Positions 26,600 to 39,599 of a DNA stretch of 64,000 bases are shown here, in pieces. Position 1 is the stretch's first letter. Each line of letters opens with the position of its first letter. Made by a program: the position numbers and the translations under genes. The notes beneath the pieces are model-generated. The model made no database searches, had not been told where the DNA came from, and worked only from the letters and a program-made list of their open reading frames with translations. Origin of the DNA: Metopolophium dirhodum (taxonomy: Eukaryota > Arthropoda > Insecta > Hemiptera > Aphididae); assembly GCF_019925205.1 (NCBI RefSeq), contig NC_083563.1, positions 12,161,228 through 12,225,227 on the forward strand, written 5' to 3'.

Positions 26600-26629
26600 A
26601 TATAGGTACCAGGTACCTGGTACCTATAT
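26600..26629. repeat. Perfect 30-bp palindrome built on GGTACC
   Basis: Every base pairs with its partner about the centre between 26614 and 26615. The core contains three GGTACC hexamers (ATAGGTACC, AGGTACCT and GGTACCTAT). Single TAGGTACCTA-type words are scattered through the window, so this is an extreme instance of a recurrent local motif. Confidence 0.9.
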
Positions 26630-28979
26630 ATTATAGCGTAAATATCGGGCGTATCAGTAGATCACACATTGGACCGGTCCCCGTATTATATATTTATCGC
26701 GATCCCGTGACGAGGCCCACTACATATTATATTGTAATTTGTAGTGGACTTGTTTGTTAATTATTTAATATAGTGTCGTATTATGTAATGTTTGTAAAAT
26801 GTAAATCCTCGAGTAGCACCAGCGAGACATCGGTAATATGATATTCATTAAAAATAAAACGAACGAAACACCTACTCAAAGATGTTCCCAAACTGATATT
26901 ATGGAATGCGGAAGACCATGATAGTAAGGAATTTATTTTTTATTTTTTAACGATGTTTGTGGGGTGGATCTATTATTATTATTATTATTTTTGTGGGTTA
27001 TTATTGTTATCCCAAAATCACATAAAATACACCTAGGTATAGACTATAATCCGTAATAGTAAAAATAGACATTGCACGGACGTAATTTTAATAACTTTGA
27101 TTTATAAATACAGATACCTATTAGAGACTTATTATACAACTAAAATAATTTTTTACCGCCCTGTATGAGTTGATATAAAATATGTACTGATGTATTTTAG
27201 AACAGTTTTACGTCTTATTTAGTCATTACTAGTTCATCGTATAACGTGACTGATATACAAGAGTGCTACGTGAAAAAAAAGTTTTGGAACCTCTAGATCC
27301 ATAATATATCCATGACGATTATTATATATAATATATTATATAGTACAAATGTACAATAATGATTCGATGACTGATGGAACAGTGGTTTTCATAGTCTTCG
27401 TAACGCGGATGCAGTCATCGCGGATAAGCTCGGTGGTAGGTTTTTACCAACCTGCTCAATATATAATACCTATATTTGTATAAGTCCCGTATATGGGTAT
27501 AACCTATATAAGATTATGTGGTCAGATGTCATAGCTTACCTCTATAGGTTTAAAAAGCGAAAGGCGCAATGACAAAGGGCCACCAAGTGAATATAAACCA
27601 CGGAATAAGGAAATAAAACACATTTTATTATCATACTTTTATAATATGAATATGTATATATTAATATAGTGACCCCTATGGGTATGCGCTGCAGCTGCGT
27701 ACACATTTTATAATATATTGTAAAGTTTATAACGCAGACAAATATATATAGTATATCTAACTAAAACCAGGTCGACAGGTCGTATACCATACAATTGTAT
27801 AAATAGTATTATAATACGCCCGTCGATTTCCATTCTCTGGAGTTTAAGGTCCAATGATTTTCAATCCAAAAACTAGGCAAGTGTGTCCACCACCGTGTTT
27901 GTCCCCGTCAATAGCTTTTCTCCTAATTAACATTTTTCGAAATTATTACTTTATGATTATTTATATGAGATGCATTTATTATATTATGATAAAATTTGAA
28001 AAACTGCATAAATATATGCTCAACAAATTATGTCCAATGAAGATAATAATATATAGTTGGGATATTAATATATTATATGCATATTACTGAAAAAACTGTT
28101 AAAGCATATACCGAAAGCATTTTGGCTTTTATCTATTTATTATTTCACCACACACTTTTATTGTCTATTGTTAAAGTAGAAACGCACCAATTAATGTAGT
28201 CTTAACAATAGGATTGACAAGACATACAATGTGTATAGTAGGATAATAGTTTTAATTTATTGACCTGCATCTCGAAGATAAATTTGATATGTTACGTATT
28301 TCAAAACGTGTTTTTTCATAATATGATGAACTATAACAAAATATGCACAGAAGTTGAATATAAAAATAAATAGCAATAAGTAAGGAAAGTATCAAAAAAA
28401 AATTGTTTACTTTAAATTCCAAGCATTATAAAACACATTGCCATATCGCTTGTCGTCCGTTTTTTAATGATTAATTGAACGATATGAAAACGTATAGAAG
28501 TCTCTACCCCTTTTGAAACAACATATTATGATAAAATTATGTGTTATGTATATTACTTATAAATAAATAAACTTATAGACGCCGCGTGTCTCTCGATAGT
28601 CCTACCGAAGAAGCATATACACGAGTGAGCGTTATTATTACACATTATTATGAAAAATATGGTTCGCACGGTCTTCGCACTGACAAGACACTGCTATAAT
28701 AATATGATAAATGTATGCGACCCGCTGAGCCCCGACAAGAGATCGGACCGTGATGAGAGGGATGGGACCGTGGGGGGGAGGGGGGCTAAAGCGCGGTGTA
28801 CGCGATCGCGGGGTAATAATATTTAATGACGTGCACTGCGAATAGCATAATATAATATAGGTGTTTGTATATTTTTTATTCATATACTATATTATATATA
28901 TATAGGTACACACTGGTATTATGGAGGCATAATACCCAAGTGTATATAATATTATAATATACATTGTAAACCTTATCCT

Positions 28980-29200
28980 AGCTGAGTTAAAATACGGTAA
29001 ACAGATACAGCAGCGGCGCGGCGGTGGCTGGCTTCGTGCCATCATATTATTATCGTCCTAACACCGCGAGGTAAAAATCGCGACGGACAAGTCCTCCGCC
29101 GCCGCCGCCGCCGCAGCACAATCCTTTCACTTTGTGCGCGCTGCCGACGCTGAAGACCCACCGTTGACCCCCTCGTTTACCACGACTATAATATACAGCC
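28980..29200. other. GC-rich patch with (GCC)n repeat in the calpain intron
   Basis: GCGGCGCGGCGGTGG and a (GCC)6-7 tract (about 29097-29114) lie in a short GC-rich block. The plus strand reads a poly-proline stretch ending in a stop; the minus strand reads poly-arginine or poly-alanine. These are products of the trinucleotide repeat rather than evidence of a protein. Confidence 0.4.
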
Positions 29201-30355
29201 TACAATATTGCCTATAGCCTATAGGTACCTACCACATTTGATTTTAAATACGTAACATACAATAATGTAGCCTATAGGTACTAAATTTAACATTAAATGC
29301 GTAGTTTATTATACAGATATAATAATAATATGTACTCCACTGATTATACTGCAGTTCTGCACTTCTACTGTTTACACGATATAATATACTGCAGAGGACA
29401 ACGTAAACGAAAAATAATAATAATACAGCAACAGTAAATATTATACCCACGCGATGTCTAGATCGTAGATTCGTATATAAATGTATGGATATAATATTAT
29501 ACCGGATGATGGATGAACGATGTCGCATATTGCCCAGTGTAGTCACTTTTCATATTATGTCCACTGCGACACGTCGACCCACATAATACTATATAATAAT
29601 ATATAATATTATATTATACGAAAACACCGCACTATCCAATACCATATGATTTAAATCTAAAATATACATAATAATGATAATATTATTATGCTGAATGTTT
29701 ATTTGTATTTATTTTGACGAAGGCATGTCATAATATTGAAACACCGAAGATAATCTGTAGCGCATACTTTACTTGGGTTTAAAAGGGGAAGGGCGGGAGG
29801 CAATACAGTGTATGTACAAAACAAATGACTATGCTGTGTTTGAATCGACTATGGACGGGGTATCAGGTCTGTTATTGTCAGATTTAGAGCGGTGTACACA
29901 TTTTGTTCTTTGCGATTACGAATTAAATTATACGTAATATGGCTGTTGGTGTAATTTTATTAATGAAGTTCAAATTTTAGGGGTTGCTAATATAGCGGAC
30001 TTCACCTGGATTGTCTTAAAATATATATACGGATTTCAATGGTGAACGGGACTAGAACAGAATTTATGTGTGTGCAATCGATGGTGCGGGAGTGTAGATC
30101 AGTATACATAACCGAGAAGTCCTGTCCTAAAGAACCTCCAAGAGAGACCGAACGTCGAATCGAAAAATACCGATAAAACCGGAAACGCGCTGTACGAGTT
30201 TGTTTTATGTGGGTAGCCTGCAGACGGCTCCAACGCCGATGATTTATTCAATACCACGGACTTAGATATAATGGACTGGAAACGAGTAGCTTATCAGTGG
30301 CCACAGATGTATGTACAAGAGGTAAAGTGCGGGGGGTCGCAATGGGGACTAGAGT

Positions 30356-30640
30356 TTACAACACCATCTGTATAAGACTAAAAACACGCACTAAGATACA
30401 AAATGTGAAGCCAAATAAAACCTCTGGTAGCGCTAAGTACATTAGGTATTCAGTATTCTTATCTATGGTGGAACCTTTTGGTGGCCGTCTCCCGACCCCC
30501 GTCGACCATGTCGTTTCGAATCCATTATGTCTTAGTCCATGTTCAATACGTTTAGTGGTCCATTCAGGCAACTGTGAATCATCCAAAGTCCAAACATTAA
30601 GACAAATCTTTGCGAGGACTACTTTGGGTAGGTTAAGCAC
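30356..30640 (-). pseudogene. Open frame adjoining the unrecognised ORF, possible remnant
   Basis: About 95 bp downstream of the 125-codon ORF on the same strand, a second open frame reads LPKVVLAKICLNVWTLDDSQ, then LPEWTTKRIEHGLRHNGFE. It has a similar protein-like composition for its first two thirds before turning hydrophobic. The two could be parts of one broken coding sequence, separated by stops. The opposite strand is also open here (30297-30647), which weakens the case. Function unknown. Confidence 0.2.
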
Positions 30641-30733
30641 GTACTAAATACTTGCAAAAAGTCGACAATGTGGGGCAGTGGGTTTATTGGCGCCGATCGT
30701 TTGGTGTTTGGTTGTCATCTTTAACACCGCTGC

Positions 30734-31111
30734 TTATAGTACTGCGTAGGACAAAACCGACCAACTACTCGTCTGGTACCTATCGACATACGTCACAATA
30801 GCATACTGTGAATCTGACTTAACATGATCCATCTTCAACAGCCGATCTGAGCGTCGCAAATCGTCGATGTTGCGCACTTGCGTTGCTACATAATATCCGT
30901 CAGTCAGTCCACGCGTGACATTGTGCGTTTCCGGAGTTTTCCTTTTCAGTTTCCATTCGACGGGCGCTATCATTATGACTGTTTCCTCGATGGCTTTTTG
31001 AGTTTTCGCACACGCAAGCGCCCGATCGTAACAGAGAGCGGGATGAACGCTGTAGTTGGCTCTGCAGTGGACGCACTGCCTTGCATTGTTCATCTTCTCA
31101 ATTCTATACAT
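30734..31111 (-). CDS. Unrecognised 125-codon ORF, hypothetical
   Basis: This open frame begins MYRIEKMNNARQCVHCRANY (a second Met at codon 7) and has mixed, protein-like composition with few of the Ile/Tyr/Asn runs that fill random frames here. Residues 13-28 contain CxxC and a later Cys (RQCVHCRANY...LCYDR), loosely like a zinc-binding knuckle, followed by a charged segment (EWKLKRKTPE). It ends SVLSYAVL. It sits in a block of about 30.0-31.25 kb that is less AT-rich than its surroundings, inside the calpain intron and on the same strand. It may be part of a degraded transposon, a captured gene or a retrocopy. I do not recognise the family, and no introns or poly(A) tail were seen. Confidence 0.3.
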   Translation of the reverse strand: MYRIEKMNNARQCVHCRANYSVHPALCYDRALACAKTQKAIEETVIMIAPVEWKLKRKTPETHNVTRGLTDGYYVATQVRNIDDLRRSDRLLKMDHVKSDSQYAIVTYVDRYQTSSWSVLSYAVL

Positions 31112-34100
31112 GCTACAACTTTAAAATTGGCCACACCGTTCGTAGTAGGTACTTCAGCTGTGATACGTTATCATTGTGACTCGTGATCTAATCGTGCTCT
31201 AAAAATGACAGAGTTTTATGATTTCGAAGCGTTTTACTCGACTTCGGCCACTGCACCGCGATGGCCACATTTGTTGTTGTTATAATAACTATCAAATCCA
31301 ACAAAAATAAATTGTCTGTTTAAGTGCGTATGATTTCTCTCCAATATTATTTGGACAAGTTCTGAAATGCACAAGATGTACCTTTACATATACCATGCAG
31401 TATGCACCATAGACGATGCTGTTTGATAATATAATAGAAATTAGTTAAATACGTTATATATATAGTGTTATCCTCTTTATGTCAATATTTTCCAATAAAT
31501 CATCGTAAACGGTTTTGTAGAAGAATATACTTCATGAAGATAATAATAGTTATTATAATTCGTTATAAATTTATACGGACGTGTTTAGACAAAAGCTCTG
31601 AAAAACCAAACAACAGAACTGAACAAGTTTGTATCTGGTTATTACAGATATATATGAACATTATTTTGTCGATACACAATGCATTGAAATACAAACATTA
31701 CTTTTATTGTTGTTGTGCTCGTCCACCGATAGTTATAATATTTCGTCGTACTTTTTTTTTCTTGCTTATCCATGCTCGTAATTATATTTTATCAGTATGG
31801 ACACCGTATGTACAAGTTTTCAAAGTGTAATTGCATAACATCAGCTATTAATGAGAAATCATATGTACCAGCGTCAAAACTTGAGGACCAAAGAAAATGT
31901 GAAGACAGATTAAATGGTAAACGGAACTAAAAATATACGAAACCTTTGCTGCTGCTCGACGGATCGGACTGGAGCCACAATAATAATAAATCTGTCAAAA
32001 GCGAAGTAATGACCGACAATATATTATTTATACATATTTTTCATTATTTTTTTCATTTCAAACCTAGTTATCATCTTGACGCTTAGTACAGTTTATTGGA
32101 ATAGAAAACGTGTCGGTATATAATTGTTCAATAATCGTGTGTTATAACGCAAAAATCGAAAGTCCAACAGGTTGCGAATGTAAAAAATGTGCCATAAGTA
32201 AGTCGTGTAAGTAAACTACGTTAATAATCCACACGAAAAATTATTATTACTTCATACATTATATTGGTCTATACATCAAAGAAGTGTGAGACTAGTGGTT
32301 CTCAACTTTCACATTCTCTTTTTCGTAAAAAAATATACTTATAATTTATCAAATATAATAATACACTCTGTAATAATAATAAAAAAAAACATTTTGGGTT
32401 ATTAATCACTCGCAATATATTACTTATATGTTACAGCCGTTCTGGGGTGGTGGGACAATATACCTAATATTATTTATTAGTATGCATATATTTTAATAAT
32501 AATAAATTCACCGTTCCCCAAAAAAATATATCATTTGTGTACGCAAACAAAATAATTGAGTCGACAATTTTATATGATTGATCGACCGCCAAATACCAGA
32601 AATTACGTTCGTGGTTTTGATTGAACATAATATTATATCTTAAACATAATATGTATATTATTAAGTCATTATGTGTAGGTACCTAAATATAGCTAACACA
32701 ACAACGGACAGATTGTTTCACAAAAAATGTGTACACGTGTTTTGCAATGATAGACAGTAAAGTGGTAAACTTATAGGCAAATAACGGTTTTACATTTCTG
32801 CATTATTACATGATGTAAGACGTTTAAACAAAATAACATGTGTGGTAAAAAAAAATTACACGCAAAATTGAAAAAGTTTTCTTAATAAGCGTCATTAATT
32901 TGCTCGTCGGTATAAAATATTTTCCAAAAAGTAGAACGCTTCCACGCTGCAATTTGTAATGATAATATTATAATATTATCAATACACAACTTATATCTGG
33001 GCTGCTGTTATCGTGGACTTTGAAATCGAAAAAAATGTTCATAAATATAGGTGTATAAATGCGTTTGATGACGCCATGATAGCCATCTAGTAAGACATGA
33101 ATATATAGATATATTATGGAATTAGAATTCCATATGATAATAGAAGTATAGAGTTATCTACTTATCATTTTATAATCAATATATAAACATTAGGCGCGGA
33201 TCAAGAAATCTCAAAACGGGAAGAGCTTATGTCACCCTTTAGCCTCCCTAGTTCTACAGGTAGCGTATATGCGTTTGTATATAGTATGTTCACTATACAT
33301 AGATGATTTACATAGCATTCTTCACGTGTATTTCACCCTACGCAAATAATAAGATAATATCTATAGACTTGTTCGATTTATTCTCGTACCAGCCATCACG
33401 CGGGGTTTTATTTGCAGGGCAAAGAGTGAAAAGAATTTATTTTGAAATTATGTCCATTATACTTTCATAAAAATTATTATATTTACACTTTGCAGTCGCT
33501 GCTTTTGTTGGAGCATTCATCAACGACCCAATATCGTAGATATTTTTATTGTGCTAACGACAAACTGAGAATTAATTCTGTTTTACTTAAATTTCTACAT
33601 CGTGTCCCGAGAAAAAACAAATCAATCATCCCAGTTGATCGACAGTCAAAAACCCATTTCAGAAAAGTCACTCCGATGTTCTCATCAACTCACATACCTA
33701 CCTATAGTGTAGCTATTTTTAAAGAAATGGCTATAGTACCGCGAGTAACGACTGCAATTTCATTTTAACAAAATGTTCGTGTAACAACTATAATTGCGGC
33801 CTGCAGATTTATATATAAAAAAAAAAAAATATTTATTAAGACTTTCACATTAACTACATCATATCCAAATAGTACGCCTTTTGTCATTTGTCGTAAAAAA
33901 AAGACAAATGTCACGACCACCATGATTGACAATAGCATATAATAATACGCGCGAGTTTACGACTGTGCTGTATTCAATGGGCAATGGCTCACTGTATATT
34001 ATTATTATACAAGCGTAACTATTACACATAATATTATTATATATTGCATTTTAAAGTTCTCAAAGATCTGAAATTACTTGATTTTCACTCAACACACTTA

Positions 34101-37100
34101 GGAACTATATACAATATGCACACATATTTATAATTTATACACTTGTTATATTCTATACATAATAATATAATATAGGTAATTTGTGATACGGATGTGATTC
34201 GTCTATATATTATTATATTATTATAATGATGATCTTGCGCGAAATTTTTGATTAAAGAAACGTAATTACAATATTATAGTACCTATCTGTATAATATAAA
34301 TAGTTAGGTATGTAGATTGGCAAAATATTATTACTCTATATTATATTGCGTTCTGTTCGTGCAACTCGACGGATAAACGTTTCAAACGATTTGAACGATA
34401 TTTAAATATTTTGAATGTGAAATCGTATTAAAAATATACGTTATAATAATATTATATAGGTGCACTATTTATATAGGTGTTATTATGTTCTGTCGACCCG
34501 CACGACGATATAGTACACTATAATATTAAAAATCTACAACCCATCACACGTGATTGAGAAAAATCCAAATCTTTGCACACATCCTTATAAATAAACATGT
34601 TCGAGTGGGTCATCCAATATACTGATATATATATACATATATATATATATGCATGTATAGTATATATATTTTAATATTATTAAATATTCAGTCATTCGTC
34701 GTGACTTCACACACAACCTGTAAATGAAATATTTTTCGGAACAGGTTTATCATATATAGCTGGTACAGGTACGATGTGATGTTGTGTTATACACGCCGAA
34801 AAGTGATAGGCATTGAGTACTGAGTATAGTGTCTTGTATATTATTCTATGTACAATATAATAATTATAATATTAAAGTGCCAATCGATCGATTGTCGTGC
34901 TTGGCCCGTCTTTGTATTGGTATATAATATGTACGTATTATATTATATTATGTGCGGTAGGTACTAATAATTCGTTGGGGCGACCGATTGGTCGTCGTAC
35001 TTTATAACTTCCACCGGTAAATCCACGCATACAATAAAGTCTAAAATGCACTATAATTCCTATATAGGTATACACATACGAATATTATAGTGCATATCTT
35101 TACATGTCTGAGGCTTTCCAGTTGTTATTATATTGTATTATTATTATACTGTCGCGCACTCACGCTGGATATCTCGGTCTTGACTTTTATATAAATTCGA
35201 ATTAATAACGACTAGATTACAGATTTCCAAACGCGTAAATACAATAATATACTTCGTAGGCAACAAAGGTGGCTTTTACTGTACAGTGTGTGTGTATAAT
35301 ATATAATATGTAATAAACAGTAATTATTAGTGTAAGTCGCAGATGTCTTTTCAAGACACGGACGGGTCTGTTCGACCAACTTGTTTCCCCCGCCGCACGC
35401 CGTCTGCGGGCTAAATCATAACGTGCAATACGTATATTATAATATATTATAATGTACAGCGATCAAATCGGAACATAAAATAATATCACTTAAAAAAAAA
35501 TGAATATTATAAATACCTACTATACTTTCGAGTTTCGACCACACAGCGCACTCGTCCGCGATCGTCGCATCCGCAGTGACCCGTATATAATAACTTCAAA
35601 CTAAACTCCCATTTTAAAGTCACACATTAATGTGCACGGATTTCGGACGTTTAAAAATATCGACCTGGCCTTGTTTATATTTGTTTCTATTTTTATGTAC
35701 ACATGTGTGGCAGACGAAAAGTCGAGGACTACTAATACCGGTTACCGGTATACCTACTATGTATATATATAAGCTAATAATCTGACATTATCTACCTATT
35801 TATGTTATATTATTATTATAATATTATATTGTCTTATGGGAACTACGAAAACACACACGAACTAACTGCAGGCCATGGTCACAATTGAATGGGAAAAAGA
35901 GTACCTATATATATATATATATGCATCATAATGCGTAATTATTTTATTTATGTATACATATAAATACGTTGCAATGTATATTATATGGCCGGGACCCACG
36001 GAGCACAAAATATAATAAGTGTGCCACTAGGCTATAATATAATATAGAAAAGACCACGTGTTGTATAGTTGTTGAACGTATATAAATATAGGTACATACA
36101 TTCAAACACATTGTATGGACTATAGAGTTAACAACTCCAGGCGCTGCGTATATATATGCTAATGGGACGTGGTCTTCTTTTTGGTAGGTATGGGAAATGT
36201 CAAGAAATGGTTCGTGCAACTTATATCGTACGCTAAACCACAGTGTAAATACGAATCGTATATGCACATTGCGCGTACACACGTATACCTATGTGTGTTT
36301 TAGGCCAATTAGTGGCTAACGATTAACCTGAAAAGAAAAACAGCAGAAAAAAAGTGGTGCGCTGCCGACAAAACTGCCGCTTGCAGTTTTATGATAATGA
36401 TAATATAGTGAAAGCAGCAAAATGATAAACAACTATGCGCTATACACACTGCAGCACAGTGACAAAACGATAGGTATACCTATATATAATATACACATGG
36501 CACATTCCGCAGAGCGATTATAATGCATACATAATGTGCTACGTCCGTTTGATGATCGCCCCGCCCGCCCACAGTCGACAATATATGATATATAATACTT
36601 AAATAATAATAATACAACAATATGTAGGTATTTACGCATGATTACTGATGATGCTGTGGCAGAATCCTTTGCACCGTTATCGTCGTATATCCTAACTACT
36701 ATAGGTACGTATAATATTATACCCACAACAACTGTTCTACCGCAGAAAGGTCACCGCGACGACGACGGGGCATTAAAGTCTCCCGACGATGACGGACCGC
36801 GAGACGCGACGTGATAGATGACGATTGACGGGGTACACACATAACACACTGCAGTATTCATAAACAATATATAGGTATGTACGCGTTTTACACATATATA
36901 CACACGTGCTCGGTATATTATGTACGACGTGTTCGTGTGTAGATATGCGTTTTGTGTTTGTACTTATCGTGTATATACACCGTGTAATTAACCGCGCGAG
37001 CACCATTTTACACGTTATATAGGAGCCCTCCGTGTATATAATATTGTATAACCTCTTCGCGATTCCACTCAACAGCTCGTAAATAATATCGTTCGTTATA

Positions 37101-38645
37101 AATACAATATAATATCATCTATATGCCTTCTCTCTTATAATACTACTAATAATAATAACATAATCGTAGTAATAGCAGCAACCTGCAGTGTGTCTGCGGT
37201 ATTCCGGTCGACTTCAGGTAGCCGCTGGTCAAAACAGTTATTTAAAATCATCAGTCATGGGTGCGTTCCGTGCCGTAATATCGCGTACCTATATGTATGC
37301 AATAGGTATAATATATTGTTAAGACGTCTGCAGTGGCGGTCGATGTCCGTAATCTGTAATATAGGTACATATTATATCATGTATACGCGATGTGTATAAT
37401 ATAATATAATGTTATGTATGTGATATAATAATGGTATCGTCTCTATCACTGCGGGCGTCGTCGTGTCGATATGCATAATATTATAGCTAGTATATATTAT
37501 AATATTATTCTATCGCAGGAACATAATCTGCAGAGCATGTAGGGCCGACGACGGATACGAATGCGCTTGCCGAAAGCCTAATGTATACCTTACTATGTTT
37601 ACGAATAATGTGCAAAGACGGCCGCGGGCTCAGTTCCAAAAGTTTAAGAGACCGATACAATATTATGCAGCGTGTTATAGCGACGCACGTGCCTACTTAG
37701 ATACTGTAACGTAAAATACTTAAAATACTTGTATATATGATAAAAAGTCGAGTTGAGTTGTAAGTATAATATGTACATAATATGTTGAGCATAGGTTTAA
37801 TTTATTCCGGGTAGGTACTTATTATATATATATATATCTTAAATAGGTATTAAACCTATACATATACGTTCGATACGTTATATATAATATATTATTTGTG
37901 TGTATAAATGTTCACAATAATAGTCAATATAATAATACACAATATAAACGTTGACCTCATTGCGTATACGACGGCCATCACTAACTTTGGGTCTACGGGT
38001 ATACATATAATATGTACACACGTACGTTATAATAATAATATCTGACGGTCTGTGGTTACGGTAACTAATAAATAACATGGTGCACACATCACACACACGA
38101 ACACATGCACACACGCAGACCTATCATATCGAAACAATTTACTCGATATATTATATTATGTATACTCTCGACCACGATCGCAAGGCGCACACACATAAAA
38201 ACAATTCACTGGCCAATTTAACCCCACAATTTGCCACCGCGGCAGTAGGTACCTACTCTGCTATTATAGGTGGGACTACGCGTTCAGCAATTCAACGTGT
38301 CCGAAAGCATTAAAATTGTATAACTGTCAGGTACTCACCAGAGTGTATAATAATAATAATATGCAATTTTTACAACGAGCTAAAAAACGAGTTCCAATCA
38401 ATATACCTACCTATCGTTTGTGATTAACATTTTATCGTGTTGTAAACCACATCACCATATCAATTGTAAAATGGCATTACAACTACAGCCCATAGTATTA
38501 TAGGTACCTACTTTGATAATGTGAAGAAAAAAAAATTGAATATTTCAAACAAAATATGCAACACAATTCAACCATTAGTTTTACAAAACAATGCACCACC
38601 GGTCAAACCTCAAGTTCTGTGTTTCAACAGCGCTACAAACCGCGT

Positions 38646-38672
38646 TATAATAATAATAATAATAATAATAAT
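38646..38672. repeat. (TAA)n microsatellite
   Basis: Nine TAA units are uninterrupted. Confidence 0.95.
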
Positions 38673-39042
38673 GTATATAATATTCACCGTATACCTACAG
38701 GTGCAGCGTTTTTCTATTTTGTTCATACATTCTTTAAAACGTACATAGTGAACTTTGTGTACACATGATTTCGAGGTTTTGGTTATTCAAACTAATTGTA
38801 GGCATATCTGGCGTTAAATTAAAGTTTGTAATTTCATTTTCGAAACGTACGTATAGGTATATCAAAAATATCCGAAATGAAATGTTTGATAATGCGAATT
38901 AACGATTTCGTGAACACTGACGGCAATATTAACATTTGACCTTGATGCTGTGCAGCCGCAATCACGTTGTTATTATACTATTTTTTTTTTTACATAGACA
39001 CGCGTGTAAACAACACGTATTATATTATCAACAGTATGCTAT

Positions 39043-39067
<25 letters not shown>
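39043..39067. repeat. (TA)n microsatellite beside a calpain exon donor
   Basis: Twelve TA units lie within the intron, about 16 bp past the donor of the exon ending at 39084 (minus strand). Confidence 0.95.
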
Positions 39068-39073
<6 letters not shown>

Positions 39074-39083
39074 TGGTTCTTAC

Positions 39084-39153
39084 CTGGACACGGTGGAAAT
39101 CTTCTCCTCTGGCCTGACCCCGTTGGTCTTCGCCACGTTCCTGGCGATTCCAT
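39084..39153 (-). CDS. Calpain-like gene, upstream internal exon (N-terminal leader)
   Basis: This is an internal coding exon of the minus-strand calpain-like gene, 70 nt long. On the minus strand it follows a clean acceptor (TTATTGTTACAG) and ends at a strong donor (CCAG/GTAAGA). It starts with AT, the last two bases of a split codon, then has 22 full codons reading GIARNVAKTNG.. RPEEKISTVS, and ends with AG. The first base of the exon at 18662 completes AGG (Arg) and leads into the calpain frame without a stop. An ATG sits at the exon start but is in the wrong frame for calpain, so the true start lies in an unseen upstream exon. Fly Calpain-C has little sequence before the FEDPDF region, so this leader would be an extension; that comparison is from memory of the family. 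A (TA)n tract begins about 16 bp into the downstream intron. The exon is supported by splice sites and phase, not by homology of its own. Confidence 0.7.
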
Positions 39154-39572
39154 CTGTAACAATAACAGACAATCATATAGACACTTTAATATAAACAATG
39201 AAATACTAGACAAATGGTTTATTTTCGGTTAGAATATAATAATATTAGTATCTCGTTGTGTAAAAGCTGCAGGAGCTGTGTGTGGGTAGTGGGTATACGC
39301 AATCATCATATATTTTGCATTTATGCCTAGAAGACGTCAGGAAAGGTTCCTCTGCGTATCGTTCTAATTCGTATTATTGATTATTTTATTATTACATATA
39401 ATATAATTTACATCACACGCGATCATCATCGGTCGTCGGCGCTCGACCACCGTCGGAAATGCAACAGGTACAGTGGCTGGCATACATAAACGGCGACGAC
39501 GCGTCTATATTTATACGCTATACTATATTACTATACTATATGTATATAAAATAATATTATATTAAACTATTA

Positions 39573-39599
39573 ATTATTATTATTATTATTATTATTATT
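39573..39599. repeat. (ATT)n microsatellite
   Basis: Nine ATT units follow a TTAATTATT lead-in. Confidence 0.95.

Larger units (their letters stand above)
18663..39083 (-). other. Intron of the calpain-like gene (about 20.4 kb)
   Basis: This GT-AG intron (GTAAGA donor, TTTCAG acceptor, minus strand) is phase 2. It contains AAATAC-rich repeat copies near its 3' end (18.84-20.95 kb), GC-rich islands at 24.9-26.2 and 28.98-29.2 kb, the 30-bp palindrome at 26600-26629, and the compositionally distinct block at 30.0-31.25 kb with an unrecognised ORF. It also holds several microsatellites, including (TAA)n at 38646-38672. No calpain-frame exon is expected inside it, because the exon phases on both sides join correctly. 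Confidence 0.7.
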
